From positions 1,116,001 through 1,180,000 of the forward strand of contig WWBZ02000040.1 of assembly GCA_011503125.2 (NCBI GenBank): 64,000 nt of DNA, in the 5' to 3' direction. The DNA comes from Botryosphaeria dothidea (lineage: Eukaryota > Ascomycota > Dothideomycetes > Botryosphaeriales > Botryosphaeriaceae). The notes below the pieces were generated by a model, which was not told the DNA's origin, did no database searches, and saw only the letters and a program-made list of their open reading frames with translations. Within the stretch, counting starts at the first letter, position 1. Each line of letters starts with the position of its first letter. Of the stretch, positions 25,980-38,200 are shown in pieces. Both the position numbers and the translations under genes were made by a program.

Positions 25980-26719
25980 TTACATCTTCGCCTTTCCAGT
26001 TCTCTTCTCCTCCCTCTCCACCACCACCCCACTCTCGAACCCCTCCCTCACCCTCTCCACCGCCTCCTCATCCCCCCAGAAATCCGCCTTCAACACCCCA
26101 TCCTACATCGTACTCGCCACATGCGCCCCCGTCTCCACATCGACAATCCGCCCGCGCACCACCACCCGCCCATCCGCCCACCGATCCGTCTCCACCTCCT
26201 GCACGAACCACCGCTCCTCCCCGGCCGGAAACCCGACGGCCCGCCACGACGAGTCGTGCAGCACGACCTTGTGGCTGACGCTCGCCACCGCGCCGCGTGC
26301 CGCCTCCGCCCGCACGCCCAGGTGTCGCGCGACCAGGTAGATGGTCTCGCGGTCGCTCGCGAGAAGGTGGTGAATACTGAAATGGTAGAGAACATGTTCA
26401 GTTTATTTTTCCTCAAGTACATTTTGTGTAACAAGAGAGCGACGGGGTGTTCCAAAGATGTCTTGCTGAAAAGAAGAAATCAGCACGCACATACATGAAT
26501 CACGAAACCCTTTTCAACTGTCTGAGCTGCTGCCCATGCCGACTGCGCATATACATGCCCGCCGAATGTTGTGATGTACAGCTTCCCATCAAAGACTCTC
26601 GGGCCACCGGGGCACGGCATTGATGTAGATCTGAACTTGTTGTCGCCGATCTTTTCCAGCGCCATCAGATCTGCAAAATCTTGGCCATCTGGGGGCACTG
26701 GGATTAAGGGTTTCTTCAT
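25980..26719 (-). pseudogene. Acyl-CoA thioesterase (double hot-dog), gutted and stopped
   Basis: The N-terminal end MKKPLIPVPPDGQDF through RVFDGKLYITTFGGHVYAQS matches the first hot-dog strand region of fungal acyl-CoA thioesterase II-like proteins. After KGFVIH about 100 non-coding-looking bases follow. The second hot-dog then resumes with IHHLLASDRETIYLVARHLG, ASVSHKVVLHDSSW and a region ending VDVETGAHVASTM. The expected middle, over 100 residues, is absent. An in-frame TAG at 26103-26105 then interrupts STM-stop-DGVLKADFWGDEEAV, which would otherwise run to a stop at 25980-25982. Either lesion alone would probably abolish activity; an intact enzyme would hydrolyse acyl-CoA, probably in peroxisomes. 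Confidence 0.8.
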
Positions 26720-29700
26720 GATGGAGGAAATCGTCCTCCCAGGTAGGATTCGAATGATGGGATAGCGCGCAAAATCTCCACGGCACTGTTCCCTGCTGGC
26801 TAGCGGATTTGCGAGCACGACGAACGGGGCTAGCGAGGCCTGCCGAACGATACTGGCTGTCGGCAAACAGAGGGTGCAGACGTTGATCGGAGGGAGGAAA
26901 GACAGAACATCGGTACCCATAGTGAGATCGTTCCTGCTTTATCGGCAAGCCGTTGAAGACGAGGGGCAAGATGCATCCTTGGCGGTCAGCACCACAAATC
27001 TACCTCGGTACTTTGCAAAGATCCGCGCTTAGGAGTAGCGATCCTCTAGGTATATCGCGCAAATTGAGCCATATATGCTTGGATTTACTGCCTATCTGTC
27101 CCGGAAGAGTAAGTTCTGTGTAGATTGCCTATCACTGGTCAACGTCAACTGTTCCGCCTTGAATACGTTTCGACTCCCTGGTGCCTGCCGACACGTTGGA
27201 TGGGACGGGAGAGAGAAAAGATGGTCCAGGGATCACGATCCGCCTCGCTTACGCTGCTGCCGCCTTCCCGATGCACAGCCAATAAGTTGTTGCCGCGGCG
27301 GAAACGATAAATGCAGCCTCTGTAGCAGTCACACGAGGATGTAAGAAGTATAGAGGAGGGCTGTAATGGCGACGCTCCTGCAAGAGATTTTATGGACTTG
27401 CGAATTAAGATGGGCGGGTGAAAGGGAGAAAAAACAGATTGGGCTGACGATTGTGTTCGTAACCTCTGGAACTCCCTTTCAAGGCCATTGAAGGTCTTTC
27501 TGCGTCACTTTTAGTGACGTCAAGTCTCGTAATGGAAACTCCTACTTTGAGCATTCGGACAGCCGTATGTCTCTCCGACGAAGACTGGGCGCGCAGTGCA
27601 GAAGCGGCGAGGAAAAAGTCAACCGCCATCACGACTCGAGCATACTTGCCGCATCTGGAAGTTGCTGTTTGCTTTTCCTGCAGCTGTCAGTGACGACTGA
27701 GGCTGTCGGCCACCGTCCCAGCCCTGTATCGAGGCAAGACAAGAATGCGAATTGGAACCAGAGACACGCACAATGCAAAGGCGGAGACCCCACATGTTCA
27801 AAAGATGCGCCTTCCGCCATAATGTTTCGCGGCGTCCAAGGGCGAAGGATCCAGACCCGGCCATTTCTCGCTTGGCATCAGCTCAGCCGCATCCCATCCC
27901 CCAAAACAGGCACGAGTCGGTTTCCCGGCTTGGAGGCGACCGCTCAGTCCCGCCGGCCTTCCCTGTCCGCTCTTGGCCGCCGTCCGCCGTCAGCCTCCCA
28001 AGAAGAATCCCACGGAACAAAGAAACACAGCCATACGTCACTGGCGCCAGTAAGGAGAGACACGTCCTCATAGCAATTCCAAATCTCAAGAAAAAGCCAG
28101 CCTCTGGGCTACATTGAACAAGACAAGACATGCCCCCCCCCCTCCCCCCAAAATAGCCGGTCGGCGCGGCGAATTCCGGACCGGCGACAGCGCGGGCGGC
28201 TCCCCCGGAGCTGGTTCCATCCCATCCCTCCAGGGTCCTTCTCTATACAGCAATAGCCCAACACAAACGCCAAGCATCATCGTCATGATCAACGAGAAAG
28301 GATTGACGCGCCCCGGAAAAAACGCATGCACGCCCGACAATCATAAGCCGATCGCCCAGCCCTTAAGATCGATGTCCGCTTTGTCCACGGCGACGCAGGC
28401 GCTCGCTGCAAGGGGCGGGCCCGCTGATATGCGCACATGCGGGCGCTGCGGCCCGCGTCCAGAACTGCAAGCCTGACGGTCTAGAACGACGCTGCCCTGA
28501 CTCTCTGGTGTCGTATACACGACAGGGCTGAGCGTGTATGTGGGCTAGCGCGCGACGCCACAAACGACGCTTTTTTCGCCATTGTACCGCGTGACAGCGT
28601 GCGGATGTACCCGCACCCCATCGGTGCGCGCGCGCACGCGCCCGGCCGAGGCATTGGGCTCTTCGTAAGTGTGCATGGACGTAAAGGAGCGAGGATGGTT
28701 TGATCGGCGCGCTTGTTGGGGGATCTGTTGACGCAACGAGACGGGCCCAGAACCTTGTTGGCGGGAGAGGCGAAGAAGGGGGGCTGACGGGAGATGGCGT
28801 CGTTGTGACGTGCCGAGCCGCAAAATGATCTGCGACTGGGAGGGTGAGGCCCTGCTGGCATATAATAAGCTTGTCTTGGTGTTGAGTGAGCGCTTTTTGT
28901 GTTATGCGCGCGGCTAATGCAAAAGCGACGGTGGTTCCTGCTTTCACTTCCCGCGCTCGCATTAGCTCCCGTCTCGCGTCAGTAAACGGGTGAGCTAGCG
29001 GTAGTGTGAGGGCGGGGGAGAAGTTGTCCAACGATGTACTTATTCCTTCCGTTCAGGTTTGTCGCACTTCCTCATTTCGTGCATTGGGGGCCCTCTTGGC
29101 ACTTGCCACAATTATGGAGACGGCTGTGCCGTGTTTCCCGGAAGTCTAGGCGAGCTCTCGTTTTCCAAACGGGTGTGTGCGAAGCAGAGGCTGTTATGGA
29201 GACAATGCTAATGTGGACTCGGAGCGGACCGATCCGAAAAAACGTTTCGGCAAGCCGTGGCGGCTAAAAGTCGTCAATGGTTGATCGTCAACTCCGATAC
29301 GAGGATCGCATGGGGAGATGGAGTCGACTTCACTGAACCATGTGAGATGATCAGCTGAGAGCACTCCGCAACCCTGCTTCCTGCAAAGTTCCCAGTCGGT
29401 TGGTTAAGGTTACCCATTGGGCTGGGCGTGTGGCGTTGAAAGGAGAGAAAATTTGTTTTCTTCGGCGTAGAGGCCAAAAGTGGGAGGAGAGAATGGCGGA
29501 AATTCTCAGAGTGTAAGTTTTCCACACTTCAAAAGGAGTGTCGAATGCACTAACATCCATACCCTTAGAAAACGTGGCGACCTCCTTCAAGCCGCAGAGC
29601 ACGAGAAAGCAGACTTTGCGTTCGTGCATGGGCACACGTGAATTGACTGGCTTTCCGCAAAGTGGAGCCGCATACGCGTCCCCTTGGCGCACTTTCAGCA

Positions 29701-30618
29701 AAGATTGGATACAGTTCCGAAGGCGTCACCCAGCGTTTACGAGCCATTACGCTTGAGAATCGTTTTTGTTCAGCTGGTGTCGTTCACCTGGCTGATTGGG
29801 CGTGGGGGTTAGTGTGCGCCTTGCGTTTGCCCGCGAGCCAGTCATTTCGTTGGTGTAGCATCTTCCCCTTTCGGAGCGCCGTCCGACAAACACCACAGGA
29901 CGGCGGTCTGAAGCAGATCAGCGCGCATGAAGACGAAGCCCTCGGGAGAAGGGAGACAACCACGAGTTGTACAAGATAATGCCGTGCAACACCGGGGAGG
30001 AGTCCGCGGGGTACTTGACAGCTGGGACGGCAGCTGGGCCTCACATTTTGAAGGTGCAACGAAAACATCCTGAGCTGAAGTTTGGGTGTGATGCGAATCG
30101 ATCGATCTTGGCCCTGCATGCAGATACGAAGTAACCTATGACATGTCTTAGCGGCTTTTGGAGAAGCGTATTGAAATTTGCTAGTGACCGACCGCTACCA
30201 ACGACTGAGAAGCTATTGACCACAAGCAGAGCTGAACTGAATATTGATGATTGGACTCCAAAGATAACCGAAAGTATACTATCGAATCGGGGAAATGGAT
30301 CTCGCTAAGGAATCTCGATGGATGGCTGCATTGCATTGCAGGTAATGACGTGCAGATTGCGGCCCCGGAATCGATCCGACTGGGTTGGAGAAAAAGCAAA
30401 ACACGTGGAAAGCCAAATCCAAACCCGACGCTTGCGACCAAAACTTTAGGTAAATGGATAATGAATACGAATGCGGGAATAAGGAGAACGAATGATGGAG
30501 CGCGGCTGAACCTTTGCTCCACGCCGGGGGTCAACCTATTTCCAGAATAGGTAATAGCAAAGGAACGAAACAAAAACCTGATCCACGGCCCAAAATCCAC
30601 GATGTGATCGCTCGGTTA
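26720..30618. other. 3.9-kb stretch without a recognisable gene
   Basis: No frame shows a domain or a consistent exon chain. Composition is near gene average, with a C9TC6-type run near 28133. Long unannotated transcripts cannot be excluded. Confidence 0.4.
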
Positions 30619-30933
30619 TCACATCTGCGTACCCGGCGCCTCATCCGCCCAGATCAGCTCCCTGGCGAACTTGGCTGGGTCCCTTGCTTTCTCCTCTCGG
30701 CAGCGTGCGCAGTAGCCAGCCTGCAGGATACGGACATCCTCAATGTACGCACAGGCTCCGCGCATCTGAACCTCCTTGATCTGGGCGGAAGTAAGGCCGG
30801 CGTAGATGCTCGGGTTGCTGCGTTCGATCTCGGCGAGATTGAGCCTGCCAACTGTGCAGAGTTGGAGCTGCGGTGCTTCTTGGGGGGTGGGTCCGTGGTT
30901 GCATTGCCAGACTCTGGTCCATTCGTAGCACAT
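30619..30933 (-). CDS. Small Cys-rich hypothetical protein
   Basis: A 104-residue frame starting at ATG 30931-30933 (MCYEWTRVWQCNHGPTPQEA). The opening, M-C-x-E/W-x-x-x-W-x-C-x-H, is a pattern I have seen at the start of many short mould proteins of unknown function. Further Cys lie in LQLCTVGRL and GACAYIED, and a CxxC pair in GYCARCREEKARDPAKF. Together they could hold a metal ion. There is no signal peptide. The frame is open for another 61 codons upstream, but that part looks non-coding. Function unknown. Confidence 0.55.
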   Translation of the reverse strand: MCYEWTRVWQCNHGPTPQEAPQLQLCTVGRLNLAEIERSNPSIYAGLTSAQIKEVQMRGACAYIEDVRILQAGYCARCREEKARDPAKFARELIWADEAPGTQM

Positions 30934-33438
30934 TTTGATGGTATGTCCGTAGCGATTGATGGGGAGCAGTCGTATGGAATCGACAAGCACAGAAAAGATG
31001 AGCTTGGAGGAATGTGGTAAACGATTGATTTTGGCAACACCGGTATAGACTCTCGCGGGTTGAAGGTTTGAGTTAATGTTGCTGGAAGCTGAGTATCGCT
31101 GTGGACGAGTAGACATGTCCCAACTTTCACCATTATATACGTGCCACTACTTCTACTACCAAGATATTGACGTGTGACTCGGGATCGAAGCCATTGAAGG
31201 TGGTTGCAGAGGCCACGGATATCGTAACCCTGAGGCCACGAGGTGGATAGCAAGGGAAGAACACGGCTGAGCAAACGCAGGGCAACTCCATCCAAGGCCG
31301 GCCGACCACAATAGATCTGGCATGCGCAGCTTTCTAGATTCGCGAGCGCCCGTCCCGCTGTGGATCGATAGGTTGGCCATGAGCCGCAGTGGCAGAGATC
31401 TTGGTGCAACCATCCTGACCAGTTCGACGGGCCATCAGGGTCTCATGGCGTAGGATGAGTGGAGTTGGAGCGGCAGGTACGCGAGACAAGTCAGCTAGGT
31501 TTGGAAGCCATATTCGTTTGTCTTTGGATGGGCGAAGGCCAGACCACGCATGGCTTACTCGAGCGGGGGAATTCCAAATTGCTGGCAAGCTGGCCGGTTG
31601 AGCAATGAGCATCTACTGGACATGATTGGAAAGTCGTATCCCGCAGGCATTATCGTCGTGTGGTGCATAGGGGTCGGCGAAAGTGGTCGGAGATTTCTGG
31701 AGAGCAGTCGTGGATAATCACGCATTTCGCCGGGCTCGACTGATGACGTCTGTTCACACTTGGCGGTCAAGTTCTTGGACTGCACCGTGCAGAGGACACG
31801 CATGCCGTAATTGAGCGTACCTCCGGATCGCCCGAGCAGTCATCGAGGAGTTGTACGGGCGTTACAGCGGCGGCGGCTACAGGCGGGAGTCCCGGGACGC
31901 CAGGAAGCCGCGGCATGGAGGTGTGGAGAGGTCCAAGTCGGGATGGGACCGAGTACCGGCGCGGTCGAGTGAGGCCGTGAGCATTGCAAGTCATGCTGCA
32001 CGCGCTCGGTTGCGGACCGCGCGGACCCTCAGCATGGTGGTGCTGGAGAATTACTCGCCAACCTGAAACCCGTGAGAGGGCGCTGAAAATGACGATTCTC
32101 GTGCGCAAGAAAGCGTGGCGGGACGATCTTGTCTCGAAGGGTCAGCCTACATCAGGGAGTGCGCTCAAGCTCGCCAACGGCTGCTAGAGGAGGCATGGCG
32201 CACCTGGGAGCAGTTGAGGGGGAGCGAAAACGAGACGGCAAAGTCCTACGGGAGCTGCATCCTGAGTCGTGAGCAGACAGCGCAGCGGACGTGCCTTGCT
32301 CTGCCGGTGAAGGGCCACTCACGGTCCAGCTGAGTAGACGGCCGTCATCAGAGGCGCTGGAAAGGTCGTACCGCCAGGGCTTATTTGGGCGCTGCAGGAT
32401 CGCGTACCACCCACCACCAGGAGAGGCTGTGGTGATGGTGTTCGCCCACCCTGTCTTCTTCAGCCGCAGCGACGTACGCCAAGGAGGGCGCGCGCGGTCA
32501 TTTCTTGCTCGGAGTGACACGAGCGTGCAGATGATCCCCGTGCGGTTGCCGTCACGGGTAAGGGGGGCCCGGCAGCTGCCAGCGCCGCCAGATCTGCCTT
32601 GGTGAGCGCGCGCATTATTTCGGCCGGGGAAATGCTCGGCGGCCGAGTCGCGCGCGGTGTTTGGCGCGTCGGCGGCTGGTCCGCTGGGCGCTGGTGGAGG
32701 GCGCTGAGGCCAGGCGCGCAGCCGGCGGCGGCGGCGGCGGCGGGAGGCTATCGACGGGCGGAGGACAATCAAATCGTATCTGCATCGCGAGTCGGCGACG
32801 TTATGAGGCTCTGCGCGCGGAAGGGTCCAAGGCGTGCAGCGCTGGCGTGCATGAGATGGGCTCGAGTCGCTCACCACCGCTGGCACCTCCCGCCGCCCGC
32901 CCCTCCCTCCTGCCCTCGTGCCTGCTCCTCCCCCGCTGGCGCCGCGCTTAGGCGCTTAGTCAGGCCCAGGGCTCGAGCGCGCTGCCTCGACCAACAACGC
33001 GCTGCGCTGACCGCACTCGCACCGCACCCCCAGCCCGCTCCTCCAGGATCACGGCCGCGGCTCACCTGCCCTCGTAACGCCTGCGCGCTCGACGGCCCTC
33101 TGTGTCGCCCCACCGCGCCGGCCACACCGCCGTCGCGTCCGGACAGTGCCTGTCAGACGTTGCGCGCACCCACCAGACACGTGCGAGCTGCGGATCATAC
33201 CCCGAGCTCGCGCCGCCACGAGTGCAGTCCCCAGCAGGCATCGCCCGGCTTCTCCACGACCGCGTTCGGACGCTCTGCGGCCGACGCCTGGGAAAGAGCC
33301 GCCCCCTCCCTGAGACGGAGAGCCGCCGACAGTGCTCCCGGCCGCAGCGGCCTTTGCCATGCCGCCCAGCGCGGCCGTGCCACTGCGCTCGTCGGCGGCG
33401 GCGGACTCGCGCGGCAGCTCGACGTCGACGTCGACGTC

Positions 33439-33477
<39 letters not shown>

Positions 33478-34307
33478 GCGCTGTTTGCGCCCGCAATCGA
33501 TCGAATCGCGCGCATCGCATCGCATTGATGGCCTCCTGGGGCCTCGTGCGCGAGGAGTACCCGGCGCCACTTGCCCGCTCGCCTCCGCGCCGACTCAAGC
33601 GCCCGTCTGGGTCGCATCTTGCGCTGCCCGGCGTGAGAGATCAAGTCAGGCGCATGGCTCTGCGATGTTTCTTTGAAACGCCATGTCCCGCCCAAGCTTA
33701 CGCCATTGCCGTCCGTTGGCGTGGTCCCCCTGGGCAATCCTCTGGCGCCCGGACTCATGGTCTTCTGGAAAGCCCGTTCGTCCTGCGCGCTGCAGTTCCT
33801 GCCGTTTTACCACAACCGGTAAGATGCGCGCCGGCATCAAATGGTCAGACCATCCGAGGGCGGTCACCGCTGAGCCCCAGAGATAACCGGGTAGCTTGAT
33901 TCAGAAGCCTTGCAATTTGTGATGTGCGTGACTTCCAAGCCGTTTCAGCTGCTATATTCGTAAATTCGTCCTCCGGCCAATCACCTCCTCCGACCAGGAA
34001 CAACGAGGCTCCGCCACGTCGAGCTGCGTAGCTCTCTCCTCAGCCTTATATCCTGCAGCTCCGCTATGCAACCGTTCTGGCCCCTCGCCCTTCCCAGACC
34101 GCACTCCTCTCCTCTCCCAAGATCTGCCTGAGCCGACAGTCACTCGTTCCAGCGCCATTTAAGGATCGTCGATACCCTCCCAACTGTCACCTCCCAACTG
34201 GCCCTTCCCTCCCTCACCAACCTTTCCTGAACCAGCATATTCTCCGACAGTCCTGCTACTTCATCTCCCCAGCCTCGCCGGTACCTCGACGATCACCTTC
34301 CCCCCTC
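30934..34307. other. 3.4-kb gene-poor upstream region of the C2H2 regulator
   Basis: The stretch is very GC-rich from about 32,400, which explains the many overlapping open frames on both strands. It has a CA microsatellite at 33441. The final 300 bases are C/T-rich, typical of a long leader of a regulatory gene. Confidence 0.4.
33418..33474. repeat. GTCGAC tandem followed by a (CA)17 microsatellite
   Basis: Repeated GACGTC units (33418-33440) run into an uninterrupted CA tract (33441-33474). The frames of 114-309 codons covering it are repeat artefacts. Confidence 0.95.
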
Positions 34308-35212
34308 ATGCCCTCGAGAATGTCCACCTACTACTACAACGAGGCGGACCTCGCCATGATGGACATGTTCCCCGGCGGCACCTGCCAGCCCTCGTCGTCC
34401 GCCATGTACGCCCCGTGCCAGATGCAGCAGCTGCCCCCGAGGCAATTGCTGGACGCCAGGACCCAACCCATCCAGATGAACGGCTACGTCCCTCAGCAGC
34501 AGTCTCACGGCCTTCCCGCACACGGCTCGTTCCAGCAGGAGTACTGGACCCCGCAGCACTCGATGGCGCCGCAGCCGTCATTGGCCGTCCCTTCGTTACC
34601 GCCCTACGCCACTCCCACCATGGCCTACGCGCAACCTCAGGCAATGACCCCAGAGACCACTCTCCCATCGAGCTACACGCTAGTACCTCGCGGCTCGAGA
34701 TCCCCGTCTGCATCCACCGGCGCTTTCTCGCCGCAACCTTCCGTTGACGGCAGCGTTGTCGAGTACTCGCGCTCCATTTCCCCCAGCGCCAACTCGGCGG
34801 ACCTGCGGGCTTACGGCTACCTGAACAAGAATGGCACCTGGACCTGCGCGTATCCCGGATGCACCTCCAAGGCCGTCTTCACACGTGGCTGCGATTTGAG
34901 GAAGCATCACAAGCGTCACACCAAGTCCTTCTTCTGCAGACATGAGGGCTGCCCGCAAGCCACGGGCGGAGGCTTCTCCAGCAAGAAGGATCTTGCACGG
35001 CACGAAGCCAAGCACAACCCGGGCGTTGTGTGCGAATGGGAGGGTTGCGAGAGGATCTTCAGCAGAGTCGACAACATGGTAAATTTGGACCGACCAATGC
35101 AATTTCACAGAGCCTATTTCGCTAACGACGCTATCTCCAGAGGGACCACGTTAAGCGCATACATCTCAAGGGAGCGCGGCCAACGCCCGGAAAGCGCACG
35201 ACCACGGCGTAA
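34308..35212 (+). CDS. C2H2 zinc-finger transcription factor
   Basis: Exons 34308-35078 and 35141-35212 (62-nt GT-AG intron) give 280 residues. The first about 170 residues are Gln/Pro/Ser-rich and of low complexity. Fingers begin at Cys180: WTCAYPGCTSKAVFTRGCDL followed by RKHHKRH; then FFCRHEGCPQATGGGFSSKK with a DLARHEAKH end; then VCEWEGCERIFSRVDNM. The intron falls inside the third finger, and RDHVKRIH in exon 2 completes it. The protein ends 15 residues after the last finger. ATG 34320 is an alternative start. It is flanked by very long gene-poor regions on both sides, as is common for developmental regulators. The target is unknown. Confidence 0.88.
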
Positions 35213-38200
35213 TTGCAGCGCGCAGATTGCTCGCTTGAATCGTTTTCCTTTTTCAGACTTTTCTTCTCTCCAAGATTTCGAGCAGGCCCTCGAGACAGCA
35301 GTCGGGTAATGGCGGATGAAATCAGACATGTCGATCGTCGCGCGTCACGACTGTAATGAATAGGTATACCGACGCACCATCTCGGGGTTTGGGAGCTCGA
35401 CCAAAAAAGCACGTCGGAGCAGAGAGCATTGGCCGGGTTTGCAGGGCCAAAAAAAAGCGCGCAGATGCAAGTTCCAAGTTCTTTCTCTTGCATGAGTCGC
35501 TTTGGCGAAGATTACTGGCATAGAGGGGATAGACAGGACGGGGAGGGGCACGGCATTGGCATTGTACAAGGTTGTTTTGTTGTGGAGGCGTCACAGGCGT
35601 TTTTTTGGCGCAGATGCATACCCCAGGCAGCATAGCATCGGGAGAAAAGCCGCGGACCTCGAGTCAACAGCCGCATGGATGCGCGGGATAGGGTAGTCTA
35701 AAGTTGCAACAGCCGCAGTTATAGTGGGTCAGACGCCCGCTGCTACGCATTAAAAAAATGATAAATACGACGAATAGACGATGAAAATACTACAGATTAA
35801 ATGCTTGAATCAGGACACCATGCCCTTTTCCGACCTGTCGGTCTGATCGGATCATCCGACGGCTGGGCACATGGGCTTGGGCAGCCGGTGTCACGGTTGC
35901 ACCTACTGCCTGGCTGTGGATTGCTTTGTTGGTGGTCAGAAGGGAAACATGTGGCCGAGGCCTGCTCCCAGTTGCTGCAACCGTGTCTGGACAGACGCAG
36001 GCCGGTGGCCCCCAACTCACCTGGCGGTCTCCCGTCGATTCCAAGCCGCAGGATGCTGACCCCGGCGGCGGCTTGTCGATCGGCGTTTCTGCGCTCGAGC
36101 TCGAGCAGGCGATTGGTGAAACGGGGGGTGGGTGGCTGGAACATGGGTTAGTGGGAGGCCTGATATGACAGGGCTGCGTGCAACCCCAGAGCGGCGCCGC
36201 GGGAGCATTCTCTGGCAGCAGCAGCAGGGCCGACGGGTCGGGAGGCGTCGGGGCGGCGGCGGTGATGCACGAGAGGGGATGGTTGATGCGAGACGTTGTG
36301 CACAGAGGAGGCGTGGGCGCAGTCATTTTTGGTACGGGCCGGCGTGGGATGGCAGCGGTGCGCCAGGCGCATGGGAACGGGGGACGAGTACGGCAGGCGC
36401 TCGGCAGCCGGCGTATCTGTGCCTCCGGCGAGGGGCATTTGTGCATGCATCGCGTGCAGCAGCAGTGAGGTGAGGTGGTGCCTGAAGCCTCTCGCAGCCT
36501 AAAAGCTCAGGCAGCAGCACTTTTTGTCGCGGGCGAACCAGAGGCCGTCAGTTTTCTCGCGCCGCTCAACGCAGGATCGGCCATCGCTCGTCCCATCGAC
36601 GCCCATCGCTCATCTCGCCCAGCGCCGCCGTCGAAAAAACTTTTCCCTCGTCGTCCGCGCCTCGGACGGATGTGACACGGCTCGTCGCACGCCAGCCAGA
36701 GCCTTCATTGACGCGTCTGCCGCCGGCGCACGCTGGCAATCAAGCCACTGCAGAGACAGACAGACGAGCTGCGACACACGCCCGTCCGTCCGAGCACTCG
36801 AAACAGCTGCCGGCCGGCCAGCCGCCTGCACACGGCTCGCTCCCGAACACTCGTCCCGCGCGCAACGTCGACGATAGAGCAGCCGCTTCCCTGCCCCGCC
36901 GCCGAAGCTACAAGCCTTGCCCTCGCCGCCCTGCCCTCACACTTGCTGGCACAACTGTAATCTCCGGCCGCCCTGTTTCGTACCCGCCTGCTCGTTACCT
37001 CACCGCATCCCCCATTGGGCCTATGATGTTTTGTTTGCGGCCGTCTTGTTGCTTCTGCTGGGCCATCGCAGCCGCAGATTGAGTGCGTTTCATCGACCGT
37101 AGTGCGAACCTCCCCTCCGCAGCCCCTCGCGTCAATTTGCGCGGCCCACGCTTTACCGCTTAAGCTTTTTTACTTCTCGTCGGCTGTCGGGACGATGCAG
37201 CAGGACCGGGTCCCGCCTGCCACCACCGCTGCCGAGCTGTTGGACGTTGGCCCGGCTGCTCCCGTCAGGCTTGCATCTGCTTCCAAACGGCCGCCGACTG
37301 TCTCTCCTGGAACCGCTCCGTCTCGCGGTGCCCCTTCCCCCTCAAGTTTCACCATCCGCCAAGCGCCCGCCGTTTTTCTTTTCGCTCGAACTCCTTGAGT
37401 ATATCGTGAACGCTAACCTTCGACCACTTTCGCTCCGGCTCATGCTACCCCAGAAGCACCGTTCCTGATCGCCAATCTCAGGGGAAGGGGATCGGGGGAG
37501 TCCCGTCATCGACATTGGCTGATGCTCCACTTTCCCCACAACTGTCGCAGGGTATGGGCCAATTCTAATGATGTGCAGGAGCCTATCGTCGTCAGCTTAT
37601 ACGAGACCCGTGAAGCGGAAGGTCCGTGGGTGCGCTGCGCTGCATCGACGTCACCAGAAATGCTTACTCAGGGGTTGCCCGACAGCTTATACATCTTCCC
37701 CCTCGAGACCCGGTCGCTCGGCGGCTTCACTCTTGGCCTCACTTTCCAGATCACGCCACGCCTTCCTGAAACGGCGATTCCAAGAGTTCGAGCTCTACTC
37801 CTCTGAGCGGCGTTCGATGACTGCGCCCCCTTCGCCCTGCTCTTTCTGTCGTGTAGGGCAAGCACTTGCCGATCGTGTAGAAGGATGTTCCTCGCGACTG
37901 TTGGTCTCTGCACAGGTACCGTGCTGAGGCCGTGAAATGCCTCCAAACACGTCGGAGCAAGACCGATATCGAACTGACTTGCAGCTGGTTTCAACAGGCG
38001 ACGCCATAGTCATGGTCAATCTCACGGCTCTGGCGCTCGCTTGCTTCCAAGGCTGCTAACATTTTGATATACCAGCCTAGACAATAGGACGCCACCCGCC
38101 AACATCATCGATCCCTCCAAGTATGGTCGCCCAGCTATAACTCGTACATCCCGCCGGGTTTTCCTTCGGAGATTTTGGCGCCAATGTGATGTACCATTTC

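Noticed and set aside
32599..33598. Several long frames on both strands around the CA microsatellite
   Set aside because: They depend on high GC content and translate the repeat as HTHTHT or VCVCVC; no exon signals.
37247..37468. F-box-like stretch SLELLEYIVNANL
   Set aside because: Only about a dozen residues match, no second element follows, and the surrounding frame is non-coding in character.
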